Assembly: GCA_029204045.2 (NCBI GenBank)
Contig: CM055066.1
Location: 1,240,001-1,304,000, forward strand
DNA: 64,000 bases
Reading direction: 5' to 3'
Source of the DNA: Tillandsia leiboldiana
Taxonomy: Eukaryota > Streptophyta > Magnoliopsida > Poales > Bromeliaceae
Shown: positions 25,512-36,272 of the stretch, in pieces
Numbering within the stretch: position 1 is the first letter of the stretch
Layout of the letters: every line of letters starts with the position of its first letter
Made by a program: the position numbers and the translations under genes
Notes under the pieces: generated by a model
The model's database searches: none
What the model saw: the letters and a program-made list of their open reading frames with translations, nothing else
What the model was told of the DNA's origin: nothing

Positions 25512-28500
25512 ATGGCCATGGGCTCTAACGCCGCGCGATTCCTCGTCGTTAATGGCGTCCCTCACGGCGGCGACGGCGGCGACTGCGGCGGCGGAGGTGG
25601 CGGCGGCGGCGGCGGCGTCCCCTCAGTCTCCGTCTTCCTCGAGTCCACCCCTGGTAACCTCGCCCCCCAAACTCCGCAGCACTAGGAAGTGGCCCAGGCT
25701 AGGTATAAATATCTCCCTCACTGCAGTGCTAAGAACTGACCAAAGCGGTAACCTTGCTGGTGCTCAGGTGCGTACACCACCACCCGAACCCTCGCCGACG
25801 CAACCCTAGTCCTCTTCTGGGACCGCCACCTCCGCCGCCTCGCCGACTCGGGCCGCGTCCTCGCCGAGTCCCGCCCCGGCCTCTTCGGACCGGGCCCGCT
25901 CCGGCCCGCTTCTCTCCGCCGCGCGGTCCACGGCTCCGTGCGCGCCGGTCTAGCGGCGGCGCTGGAGGAGCGGCGGCGGACCGGGTCCACCGCCGAGGTG
26001 GCGATCACCGCGCTCATCCGCGGCGGCGGCGGCAGCGGCGAGGAGGGGAACGGCGCTGACGTGTTTATCCACCTAGGGTTTTATTTACCGCCCGTGTTCG
26101 GCGTCGCCGCGGCCCGCTTGGCGGTCGCCGGGCCCGGGAGAGTCGTCGCGGCCGCCAAGTATTCGGATTGGGCTCGGTGAGAAATTAGGATTCTTGAAAG
26201 TGCAGATTTATCCCTCTAAAGTTTAATTACGAAATGTGTTCTTCTACATTGCTCAAATTCGTAAATTTATACTCTAGAGCTGTTAATTGAACTGTTAAAG
26301 TTGCCATTTTTCATTTGAAATATAATATATTTAGCTACACTATGATCTCCATGGTGAACAACAGTAAAGTAATGATTAATCAACTTGAAGGGCAACTCTG
26401 CAACATTTTTGGGACTTCGGATGGAGATATATGCATTTTTTTCTCTGGGGTTGGAATTATTTTTTTTATTTGGTTATTTTTGGTATTTATTTGTCAATTC
26501 TATGATGTGATGATAGGGTGAGGAAGGGTATGGAGAAGATGAGGCCACCTTTGGCGACGGAGCTACTGTTGACGAACGATGGGGATCGGATTCTTGAAGG
26601 CAGCGTCACAAACTTCTTCGTTGTACGTCGCAAGGCGAGTTTCGATCTGTCTCTCACTAATGTAGCTGTCAAAATGTCGATTTAGTAAGGATATTCGACT
26701 ACGTTTTGGCGAGTAACATCACCAGCTGCCAAACTGGAATAGCTATTAGGATCAAACAATTCTAAATTTCAAAATCAATTTCTCGATGTGCCAATGCTCC
26801 TTTCTTTCAAATCTCTGGCTTGCGGCACCAACTTTCCAAAGAAGAAGAAATCGATTAGGAAAAGTTGCTTACTTTCTTATCAATGGTTTTCATCTTTTAC
26901 CTTCTAAGATGGAAATGTTGTCTTGTAATCTATCTACTTCGCATGTTGCCGTCTTTGAGTAGGACTGTGACACCCCCGAAATTTGGATTAGTCCTATATA
27001 TAAATGATATAATAGGACTAAATCTCTTAACCCGGCTATGGCATTTTGGATGGTAGCAAGATCCAAGAGGTTATGAGAGTTAAGCGTGCTAGAGCTAGAG
27101 TAGTTCTAAGATGGGTGACCCCCCTGGGAAGTGGGGCGTCACAAGGACGACTAATCCTTCGATGCATATTTTAGTCCTTCTGGATTTTTACCCTTTGTAT
27201 GATCATGACGGCATTTCTTAGGTGCTTTGTTGCTCTATTATATTATTTTCTTTAGGAAAAAAAACCTTGAATTTTAATATTATATTAAAGAATTCTCATT
27301 TTATTCTAACAATCCAGGTGGTAAGTGACATTGCCGCTGCTCCTTCTGATGATCTAATGATCGAAGTGCAAACAGCTCCAATAAGTGATGGGGTACTCCC
27401 TGGTGTTATACGTCAGCTAGTGATTGAGTAAACCTTTCTCTCATGTCATGTAGTTTGTCAATCTTTTTTAATCAAGGAAATCATTTGCTTCATACCGCTC
27501 TTGCGGCCTTGTATATTACGTTGTCACCCTTTTTCCATCAGGATGCATGATAAATTTATTCAAAAGCCACTAATGAAAGTTCAATTGGAAAATTATAGAT
27601 GCACTTTTTGTAGCATGCAAGCTCAGATACTTTTCCTTTTTCTTGCTTTCATGCCATCCTGGTAATGTTTTGAAGAAACTCTTATCTTGTCAAATAGACA
27701 TGCGGTCATGCGCATATTGCAATCTTTCTATATTACAAAAGAGACACTATTGTTGTTAATGCATAGCTATTTGATTTTATCATCTGGGTATTTGATTTTA
27801 TATTATTTACATTCATATATAGTGTGCATGGTATGCGATATGAAGTCTCGCACTTATTCCGATTATCGGTTGGTTAGGGCTTGCTGCTGTATTGGAATCC
27901 CTGTACGAGAGATTGCACCGTCATGGTCAGAACGTGAACTTTGGGAAGAGGCCTTTATCACAAGTAGATACATGTGATTCTTATTTCTTTGTTGCTTTAT
28001 TATTGTTCTTTTTCTCTTCTTTTTTTTTTTTTTTTTTCCTTTTTCTAGAAACAGAGGTTGAATTCTGAGCAAATTATTGCTTTAATTTCCAAGATATCAA
28101 GTCCATACGCCTTTTTCCTTCATAGTACTATCTGGTATCTTGCAGGTAGCTTAAGGCTTGTGCAGCATGTCGAGATAATTCAAGCTCCGTTATCATACAA
28201 AGATTTGCAATTGAGTACTTGGAAGGACGTGCCGTGGGTAATGAGGCAATTTGAGGTACATCTACTTTCTAATATTTATGGCCTTTTCAGATTGGGACAT
28301 TAATTTGGGATTTTAACAAAGTTTATGCAACGGTAACCAGGGACCAGGACACATAACTACACAAATACAGGTATGTTTTTCCTAATTCTTATCCAGGTTG
28401 AGCTGTTAACTTTCAACATTGCCTGAAAGAACAGAATAAAAAGAAAATCTTAGGAAAGTTCGGTGACGATTCCTACATTTACTGGATTTGCAAGTAAACA

Positions 28501-28770
28501 TATGTCAGTCATTCAGCAATCATATAAGCAAATTGTCAACTCGCACGGATGGCGGTTGTTCCGTATAAGTTTTCACTTCTTTAAACTGCTATCATTAAAA
28601 AAAAAGCCTGTAGAGGAACTGTATTGTACCCATGATTTAATTTTGATGTATTTGCCCATTAAATTTTTGTTAGAAAATATTGACATTTAGATAAGCTCTT
28701 CTCCCTTTTCCAGAGAGAAATAGCTGCGCGAGCAATAGCAGATGGTTGTGCAGTAGAAGATCTTTTGTGA
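25512..28770 (+). CDS. class IV PLP-dependent aminotransferase-like protein (D-amino-acid/branched-chain type), 8 exons, about 353 aa
   Basis: Fold-type IV aminotransferase related to plant D-aminoacid aminotransferase-like proteins (such as At3g54970/At5g27410). Exons: 25512-25653, 25768-26176, 26517-26634, 27318-27427, 27878-27963, 28146-28255, 28341-28370 (30-nt microexon), 28714-28770. The likely PLP lysine is Lys178 in AAAKYSDWAR. The phosphate-binding motif EGSVTNFF follows at 211-218, a spacing like that of bacterial branched-chain aminotransferases. Next come QTAPISDGVLPGVIRQLVIE and the family motif SWSERELWEEAFITSS. A poly-Gly run lies near residue 27, and exons 1-2 are very GC-rich while the rest is not, a common monocot gradient. 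Intron 3 seems to use a GC donor (AAG|GCGAGT) and contains a solo TRIM LTR. An alternative GT donor (GTT|GTACGT at 26623) would remove three residues. Substrate cannot be told from sequence. Confidence 0.88.
26966..27143 (+). mobile_element. solo LTR of a Cassandra-like TRIM retrotransposon, with 5-bp target duplication
   Basis: A 178-bp LTR beginning TGTGACACCCCCG and ending GGGGCGTCACA (TG...CA termini) is flanked by AGGAC at 26961-26965 and 27144-27148, a perfect 5-bp duplication. No internal domain remains, so it is a solo LTR from LTR-LTR recombination. It lies inside intron 3 of the aminotransferase gene in sense orientation. Related LTRs are at 35493-36272 (-) and 49410-50048 (+). Confidence 0.88.
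27075..27132 (+). promoter_or_regulatory. 5S-rRNA-like pol III internal control region within the LTR
   Basis: The stretch GAGAGTTAAGCGTGCTAGAG through GATGGGTGACC to CTGGGAAGT matches the 3' half of plant 5S rRNA at roughly 50 of 56-58 positions in my hand alignment. The A box (TTAAGCGTGCT), intermediate element (GAGTAG) and C box (GGGTGACC...CTGGGAAGT) are essentially intact. The 5' half of 5S is not convincingly present, so this is not a 5S gene. Confidence 0.85.
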
Positions 28771-30138
28771 TGCCAGTTTATCTGTTTTTGGATCAAAAGT
28801 TTGGAATTGCTGATTCAGTGTTTGAAGAAGGTAAGCACTGAGACAATATTATTACGATGTTAAATATTGAGATGAGATTTTGAGCTATAAAACTAGAGAC
28901 TCTAATTTAAAGTTTTTGACTTTTGCTGCAAAGAGAAATTATTATTACGATGTTAAATTAGGATTTCAACTAATACCAGCACTGAGACAATATTTCATTG
29001 AACAACACTATATCTACAGCAGGCCTAAATAGGCCTAAGTGTCCGTTTGTCGTGGCTTTCTCAAGGAGTTTGTGATTTCGCATGCAATGCAGATGTATCA
29101 TGCCACACACACTACTTCGGATTGTTAATATTCGTTAGTTTTTTTTTTCAGGATTCTTTGAATGCAGGATGAATGGGCGAGGAGAGAGACTCAGCGGCGA
29201 TTTCCTTGAATGTTCTTAGAGAGTGTTTGATAATGTGTTTTCGATGCCTTGCGAATAAAGAGATTACGCAGGAATTTGAAACGAAACATAGTCCTGTTTT
29301 AACCTCTGTTTTGTATACTTCATTAATGTCAGTTCAAACAGTTGTATCATTCTTCAAATTGGAAGCAAAAGTTTTGGTTCTTTTGATAACACCATAGATA
29401 TCAGAGGGATGATGCTCAACAACGGTAGGAGAATTTAAAATTTGAATGTATTGTTTATATTTTATATAATTTTTATAACTTTAAATTTATTAAACTAAAA
29501 AATTAACTTAAATTTTAAAGTTAAACTATCATAGAATGATTTAAATCAAATAAAATTAAAATTAGAAAGTAAAATTAAATTTGTAAAACGCCAGATTATT
29601 AAACCAAAGTAGTCTTTGCCTCGGACATAAAAGTACGGAGGTTTTTGTATTCCCAATTTGCTTTTAATATTGAGATTTTTGAATATACGAAGTACTTAAT
29701 CTATAATATTTTAAGTATTTAGAAATTAAATTTTATAATTTTTTAATATTATTCACCTAATGATCTAAAAAGTTCAAAATTAATGGCTGAAAATAAAAAT
29801 CTCATAAAATATAATAACATGATACTAAAATTTTATATCAAAGATATTAATCTTGTTCTATATAGTATAAAAAGATTTCTATCAAAAATTTACGTGATTT
29901 GAATATTTCTACACCGTTAAACTTGCAAACGGCTTATCACAATCATTAAAATAGTTGATTTTGAGCTACTTTGATCACTAGGCAAATATTAACGAAAATT
30001 CATAAAATTTAATTTCTAAATTTTTTAAATACTTTAAATTAAATTTAGTAGAGCCGATTGTTCATTCGAAAATTTTAATATCATTGAAAATAATTTGAAA
30101 TCACACTCCGTATTTTTAAAAGCACATAGTAAATATGA
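28771..30138. other. 3' flank of the aminotransferase and AT-rich spacer
   Basis: The first 600 bases are probably 3'UTR or 3' flank; a GTAAGC at 28831 and a TTTTTTTTCAG at 29142-29152 could bound a 3'UTR intron. From 29440 on it is plain AT-rich DNA with no recognised gene or repeat. Confidence 0.5.
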
Positions 30139-30364
30139 GCTAGGCAGGAATACTATTAATAGTAGCAAGTTATTGGTGCTATTAAGTTTTTAACCATTGA
30201 ATTAAAAGAAGTGTGGTTGAGATGATAGTGGGTCTCTTAGGTTCAATGGGTGGTCGAAAAAATAGTAAAATTTAAGAGATGAAAATAATTAAAGCACTTG
30301 ATCTAAGAGTAGAAAACTTAATAGCACCAAATACTCGGTACTATCGATAATATAGTAGCCGGAC
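30139..30364. mobile_element. palindromic MITE-like element (family B, copy 3)
   Basis: Starts GCTAGGCAGGAATACTATTA and ends ACTATCGATAATATAGTAGC, with the same inner landmarks as the copies at 21389 and 21675 (TTGGTGCTATTAAGTTTTTA, AAAACTTAATAGCACCAAAT). It is more diverged and its arms pair imperfectly. Confidence 0.65.
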
Positions 30365-30404
30365 TCTAGTAAATATTATATATTTACTATCATATTATAT
30401 ATGA

Positions 30405-30585
30405 GCTATGCTACATGTACACCCCATTTAGGGTGTACATTCTACACCTAGCCCATCATAAGATGGGCATTCATCCATTCGTCATTTCGAAGTGACGAAT
30501 AAAATTCACCCACCCTATTTTGGAATAAAATTCACCCACCCTAAAACAGATGGGGTATAAGATGTACAGATATACTACACTTAGC
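30405..30585. mobile_element. MITE, GTGTACACC palindromic family (family A, copy 1)
   Basis: Ends GCTATGCTACATGTACACCC and GTACAGATATACTACACTTAGC in inverted orientation. The centre is a short palindrome (GTCATTTCGAAGTGACGAAT). Related copies are at 34067, 36780 and 37046 and, degenerate, at 20335. Confidence 0.75.
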
Positions 30586-30639
30586 TTTTTCCTATATATT
30601 TACTATCAGTATAGCTGGTGAAATGTATGGTGTTTGTAT

Positions 30640-30931
30640 GGCATCGAAGAGCCGCATTCTGGAACGAAAACGAGGAAGAGAGAAGAGAGAAGAGGGAGAT
30701 TAAGGGGGGCACGACAGCAGGCGAGCGCCGTCGGTGGGATAGGCGCTGTCGGCTTGTCGCGTAGTGTGAGCAGCAGCTAATCCTAATTCTGGCAGCAGTA
30801 ACGGGTCCCCGTCACGCCACCCAAACACCCCCCCTCCCCCCTTCCTTTCCTCATCCTCACCCGAGTTCAACAAGAAACCGTTGCTGTCGTATTTGACCGA
30901 CGCTTCCCTTGCAGCCACGGAACACCACAAC

Positions 30932-30971
<40 letters not shown>

Positions 30972-31003
30972 GTTTCTTTGGACACATCTGCTTTGCCGCT
31001 TCT
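30640..31003. other. GC-rich island with (CT)n tract, possible gene fragment
   Basis: A block markedly less AT-rich than its surroundings, ending in a (CT)n array at 30934-30968. On the minus strand one frame is open for 109 codons downstream of the (GA)n strand, as if a 5' leader were followed by a coding start. The peptide is low-complexity at its N-terminus and matches no family I know. It could be a captured or truncated first exon, or chance. Confidence 0.3.
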
Positions 31004-31008
31004 GTGGT

Positions 31009-31385
31009 TAGGGATGCCAATTTGTACATATACCCAAAATTTGAACGTAATGAATTTATTCGATGTTAAATAAATATGAATTCATATATTGATATGAAAA
31101 ATAAGAAGCTGATTCGAATCTTAATTAATTTTATATTAAATTTATATTTTAAAATTTTAGATTTAATATAATATATTTTGAAATAGTGTAAAGAGAAAAA
31201 AAAAATAACTGTTTCGGATTTGAATTTTTGAGTTCAGATTTAGATTTTAAATTTTTGGTCGGGTTCGGATTTGAATATAAATTTTTAAAAACAGTCGGAT
31301 TCGAGTTTCAGTTTTAGTAGTCGGATTCGAGTTCGAGTTTGGATTTTTAAAATTCGTCCCGAATCCGACCCGTTAACATCTCTAT
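31009..31385. mobile_element. non-autonomous DNA element (family D, copy 1), AGGGATGYCAA termini
   Basis: Left end TAGGGATGCCAA and right end CCCGTTAACATCTCTA are inverted versions of one terminus. The middle is built from CGGATTCGAGTTCGAGTTTGG-like repeats of the GGATTYGRRTT motif. Flanks share TCTGTGG (before the left end and after the right end), consistent with an 8-9-bp target duplication. The same family is at 50654-51152. Confidence 0.7.
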
Positions 31386-31679
31386 CTGTGGCTCGTCCAC
31401 TTAATTCAATTATCTTAAATTATAAAATTAAAATAATTTTTTTAAAAAATATTTATATTTTATTCGTTGAAAAATTTAAATTGATGTATTTAACTCACTA
31501 TCCCGTAGATTTTTGTCACTATTCTGTTCACATTTTATAATTTATATCAAAAATATCTTTAAAATAATAGAAATTATCAAAAATTATTTTTTTATAAAAA
31601 ATAAGAATAATTTGATCATAATTCTCTAAAAATATTTTTTAATTTTTTTTTTTGTAGAAAAAAGTAGCGAGCTACGCGC

Positions 31680-32620
31680 TTCATTCATTACGAGCATGAA
31701 TTTGACAATAAGAGTGAGACAGCAGATCTCTAGAGAGAAAAACAACGCGAAAAAAACAAAAAAAACACTTTGTAGAGAGGATCCGCCCACTGAATAAAGG
31801 TATAGGAGATCCGAACAGAGACGTTAAAGATTCGGCCACTGCGCTAGCATATTTCTAGCCCACGTAACAGCGTAAAGGGGGTCGGACCTGAACTACTGGA
31901 AAATAACCTTGTTTCTAATATTCCAAATCACCCACATGTTTGCCGACATGTAGGTAAGAAGCTTAGCCACCTCCACCCGACCGCTCCTCCCACGCCCCTC
32001 TAACGCTGTCCCCTAGCTCATGGAAGCCGTCGGCCTCGTCGCCGATCCCAAACACGAAACGTGTGAAAACACACCTCGTGAACAAATGATCAGCCATCTC
32101 GGGATACGACCCGCAGAGCACACAGAGATTGCTTCCGGTCCAACCTCTTTTCTCGAGATTATCTGCTGTGAGCAGTCGATTCTTCAAAACAAGCCAAATA
32201 AAAATCTGCACTCTAGACGGTACTCGCAGCTTCCACAGGCAGGAGGCAGTGGCGTCCAAAAACCGCCCGTTGTTTAGGAAGGTATAGGCTGACTTGACAG
32301 TAAAGATGCCTTTGTCCTGCCACCTCCAAATGATTCCATCCCTCCTGATCCCCGGCACTGAGGCATCCACAAGACCCTTCAAATTTAGCACCAGGGCCTT
32401 GTCCCTCAAATCCCTCGTTCACGCCCCTCTTAATATTTTTCTCCAACTCCAATTGTTACGGTCGTAGCACTCTATATATTTCGGGGAAAAAGTATTGCAG
32501 TACTATCTCACCGTACCATCTGTCGGTCCAAAAACAGATAGTACTACCATCTCCCAGCAAGTAGGAAATCCCTCCTTTAAAGACCTCCCGAATACTGAGG
32601 ACATTCCTCTATCATCTCGG
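31680..32620 (-). mobile_element. decayed 3' fragment of an L1-type LINE (RT C-terminal region with zinc-binding domain)
   Basis: On the minus strand, near 32600-32470, reads a typical LINE stretch (GGISYLLGDGSTICFWTDRW, later FFPEIYRV) ending in a stop. The frame at 32409-31963 encodes the zinc-binding reverse-transcriptase tail: WRWQDKGIFTVKSAYTFL, WKLRVPSRVQIFIWLVLKNR, and CVLCG...HLFTRC ligands. Past a frameshift near 31965 the frame continues as NMWVIWNIRNKVIF followed by another stop. The reverse transcriptase core and endonuclease are absent. It is a 5'-truncated, dead insertion. The 31680 boundary is a guess based on the change in composition. Confidence 0.85.
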
Positions 32621-32885
32621 GGAAAATGTATTTTTTAAATTTTTAAGGAGTTAAAATATAAATTTTTGAAATCTTAAAAAATCAAGTGAAAAAATATATA
32701 TTTATAAAAAAATTTTCTGTATTTTAGCCTATTATTTATTTTTATAAAAATTTGGTTTTAATTCTTATTTCATTCTGATTTTGAATTCTGAATTGATGCA
32801 TTTCAAAATAAATCAAATACCTTCTCTTTTTTTTTTTTTTTCTAAATCTTAGTTGTTCTAATTATTCATTCCGATTTTTATTTAA

Positions 32886-32925
<40 letters not shown>

Positions 32926-33851
32926 GATGACACATTATTTTATTTTTATTCCAATCGTGAACCAACGTGCCTTAAATATTTTTTAATTTTAGATTTTAAA
33001 AAAATAAAAAAAATCAAAATTCAATCTAGTTTTCTTAAAAAATTGTTGAGGGTAAATTGCACTGCATCAAGTTTCATTTTGATCCTCCAAAGTCTGGTTT
33101 TTTACATTAGAGATTCTGAATTTTTAGTAAATTAGTTCTAAAATTTTATTATAATATGAAGATTATCTGTTATACCTACTTTATCTGTTCACTTGTCTAA
33201 ATAATTTATAGATGATAATTTATATTCTATTAATAAAAATGTATAAAAAGTTTATTAAAATTATTTAAGAATTTAAAAAGTACTAACATAAAATTGAATC
33301 CAAAAATGAGATTTGGCAAAAGGTTTGGCCACTAAAGGACCAATTGTTGGAATTTTTTTTTTTCTTTAGGACAATTAGAACAAATGGAATATGTCCCAAA
33401 CCAATAATAATACATTAAAACAATAATTTGAAATAATTATTTTGTTAATTTTTTATCCAATATATTAAGTTATTGGATTGAATAACTATGATAGTGATGA
33501 GTTTGTAATTTCTTTTTTTTTTTTTTGAGTGAGCAAAAATACCTCACTATTCTGTTCATTTTTATAAAATTAATTTATCTAAAAATATAAATTTATTAGT
33601 TTTCCGACTCTGCGATCTCAAATACCAATCAGTCATCAAAACTTTAATCTATGTTTAAAAATCAGAATAAGTTATCCTAAAATTACTTATTTGATAATTT
33701 TTTTTTAATTTGATTGTAAGAAAAGCAAATCTAAATTTTATTTTTAACATATTTAATATTATTTAAGAAAATAATTAAAAAAAATTTTTTTTTATCTATA
33801 AAATATACTAGGAACAAAATATTTATGCTTGTAAATGTAGATTAATTTGCT
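32621..33851. other. AT-rich spacer with SINE-like remnant
   Basis: No gene seen. A minus-strand stretch at about 33535-33655 (TGATTGGTATTTGAGATCG on that strand) resembles SINE-like family F. Otherwise there is low-complexity AT DNA and a short (TA)n at 32896-32922. Confidence 0.5.
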
Positions 33852-34000
33852 GTGTTAGGTGCAGACATTAAATATTTTTTTGAAGTTTCTTGGGTGATGT
33901 ACAGACTTGACATGGAGCAGATTCACGCGCTTCTCGAGGCGGCGCTGGCGGCCCCTCACCTCACACCACACCACGCGGGACTTGCGGCCGGGAAGGTGAG
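33852..34000 (+). other. isolated GC-rich exon-like fragment
   Basis: Within very AT-rich DNA, about 95 bases (33905-34000) are GC-rich and open in one frame (MEQIHALLEAALAAPHLTPH..., then AGLAAGK), ending precisely at a consensus donor AAG|GTGAGA. This looks like the end of a coding exon, but no partner exon, promoter or continuing frame was found before the MITE at 34067. It may be a captured or stranded gene fragment. I do not recognise the protein. Confidence 0.35.
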
Positions 34001-34066
34001 AGACCCTTTAACTTTTTGTTTTTTTTTTTTAAAAAAAAAAAAAAAACAAATAAATGACCTTGTTGT

Positions 34067-34246
34067 GATTCCCACTTATAAGTGTACACCCCGTAAAGGG
34101 GTACCCATAAGGGGTGTATATCCTACACCCCCACGGGGTGGAGTGAATTTTATCCGTCACTCGATATGACGGGTGGGGTGAATACCCACTTCAGAATAAG
34201 ATAGAGTGTAGGATGTACACCTCTTATGGGGTGTACACCTAGCATC
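34067..34246. mobile_element. MITE, GTGTACACC palindromic family (family A, copy 2)
   Basis: The right end GGGTGTACACCTAGCATC is the exact reverse complement of the left end of the copy at 36781 (GATGCTAGGTGTACACCC). The centre GTCACTCGATATGACGGGTG is palindromic. About 180 bp, no coding capacity. Confidence 0.8.
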
Positions 34247-35487
34247 ACCCATAATAAAATCACTAAAATTTGTAAGAAAAATATTATCATTAAATTTTAT
34301 ACTTTTTTCTGGTTGTTAGATTATTAACATTAATCATTAATTTTAAATGCTTAAATTTTAAAAATATGTAATTAATTTATTTAAAATATATAAATATAAT
34401 ATTTACGGATCTCGATCGGATTCAATCCACATGAACGTTAGATCCAGAAAGTTGGTATGGAAATCGAACTTGTACCACTTATCGGACCATGACGCTAACT
34501 ATTAATTTCAAAAGCTGAGTTTATATTGCTGCAAAAGGACGAGATTTTGGTGTGCCCTAAATTTATCGTAGTATAATTTCATTCCGTAATTTGATATTGA
34601 ATTGATGTATATCGAAATTTTAGAACAATTTATTTATATTATTATAATAGATTTGATATAAATTTAGCTATAATAATATATGCCTATTGCATCGTGTGGG
34701 TCACTACATTAATAATTATTAACTTAACGTTATTTTCTTTTGCATTATTATATTATCATATTATCAATGTGTGCGCATGCATGTTATATGTACTCTAGTT
34801 AGAAGCCTCGGAAAATGTGAAGAGAATAATAATGGAACACAGTGCCACAATTAAAATTATTAATTTAATTGCCCCGAAAAATTCGATTAAACAAATCCAA
34901 ATGAGATCTAATTAAGTAGTGGAATTATGCGGTGAAAAGCAGTGGGACAAGAGTACTTTGGTGGATTGCATCATGAGTGTACCCCGCATAAACTTCGGTA
35001 TGCGTGCCGTCACTTAACACCTCCTGATGAATGAATGAACGGTGATGATGATGATGATGATTCCTTTCTTGCACCGAGCGTAGATCAGGTGGGTCCCACC
35101 CCGTGTTCCTTACTTTAGAAGTTGGTAATGAGATAATTAAAATTGTAAAACACTAATAATATTTTTTATTTTATTTTTTTTCTTTCAGAATGATAAAATT
35201 ATGAATATAACTGTATCATAGATTCTGAATCTAGTTTAACATTATGTTGCAAAAAATAACATAAGTTATTGATTGGATAAAATTTTTATTAAAGGCTTCT
35301 TAGTGACATCTTAATGAGGAATTTTTTATCTTCTCCCAGTATGTTAGTTTTCCCTCAATGTAAAAATTCATCTAATAATTTTTAATACTCAAATATTAAA
35401 AAAATAAATATTATAATTTTTTAATATTTTTTTTTTCTTATTAATTACATCTTTCACTCAATTTTGATCTGAGGTCCACCAATGGCG
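34247..35487. other. AT-rich spacer with a tRNA-like remnant
   Basis: No gene. On the minus strand around 34510-34450 there is TAGTTAGCGTCATGGTCCGA followed by CAAGTTCGATTTCC, an arrangement reminiscent of A and B boxes of a tRNA-derived SINE. A short (GAT)n run lies near 35045. Confidence 0.35.
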
Positions 35488-35492
35488 TGGTA

Positions 35493-36272
35493 TGTGACGT
35501 CCCAATTTTTCAGAAAGTCATCCACACTACTATAACTCTAGCACGCTTAACTCTTTTAACCTCTTGGGTTTAACTACCGTTCAAAATGTTATAGTCGGAT
35601 TAAGAGATTTATAAATTCTTACGTACATGTATCTAACTACCGTTCAAAATATTATAGCCGGATTAAGAAATTTATAAGCCCTGACGTACATGTCAGGCTC
35701 AAGCACACTCAAAAATATCAGGCGATGTGAGACTCGTCTCGCTAGTCTTAGTCGACTTTATGGGAAGCTGGCTTCACCCACAATTATCATTAGCCGTCGA
35801 CTTTATAGGGATCTGTCTTTACCCACAATTATCATTAGCCGGGAACCATGCTCTACCCATTATATAATTCTCTGGTTCAGCCGCGGCTCATTTTATATTT
35901 TTGGCTGGCTATACTACGGAAAGCCGCGCTCTACCCATTAACCCATTATATATAATTCTGGTTCAGCCGAGACTCATTTTATATTTTTGGCTGGCTATAC
36001 TACCAATTGTGACACCCCAACTTTCCAGAAAGTCACCCTCTTATAACTATTTTAACTCTAGCACGCTTAACTCTCTTAATCTTTTTGGCCTAACTACCAT
36101 CCAAAATGCTTCCAGAGGGTCACCCATCTTATAACTACTCTAATTTTAGCACGCTTAACTCTTTTAATATTTTTGGCCTGACTACCACCCAAAATGCTAT
36201 TACCGGATTAAGAAATTGTCATATTATATTATTTATATATATATGACTAATTCAAAATCCGAAAGTGTCACA
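35493..36272 (-). mobile_element. near-complete Cassandra-like TRIM retrotransposon (reverse orientation)
   Basis: 5' LTR 36272-36008 (TGTGACAC...GTGTCACA) and 3' LTR about 35693-35493, with an internal domain of about 310 bp. Two bases inside the 5' LTR lies TGGTAGTATAGCC (36005-35993), 10 of 13 like the initiator-tRNA-Met primer-binding site. The flanks TGGTA (35488-35492) and TGGTG (36273-36277) are a 4/5-matching target duplication. The 5' LTR holds an 87-bp tandem duplication (36025-36111, 36112-36197), so it has two 5S-like segments (GAGTTAAGCGTGCT each on the minus strand). The internal domain also repeats GGCTAATGATAATTGTGGGT and GCCAGCCAAAAATATAAAAT. No protein is encoded, as in TRIMs. 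I saw no clear polypurine tract. Confidence 0.82.

Noticed and set aside
27075..27132. A true 5S rRNA gene
   Set aside because: Only the 3' half is present, bounded by LTR termini and target duplications, so it is part of a retrotransposon LTR.
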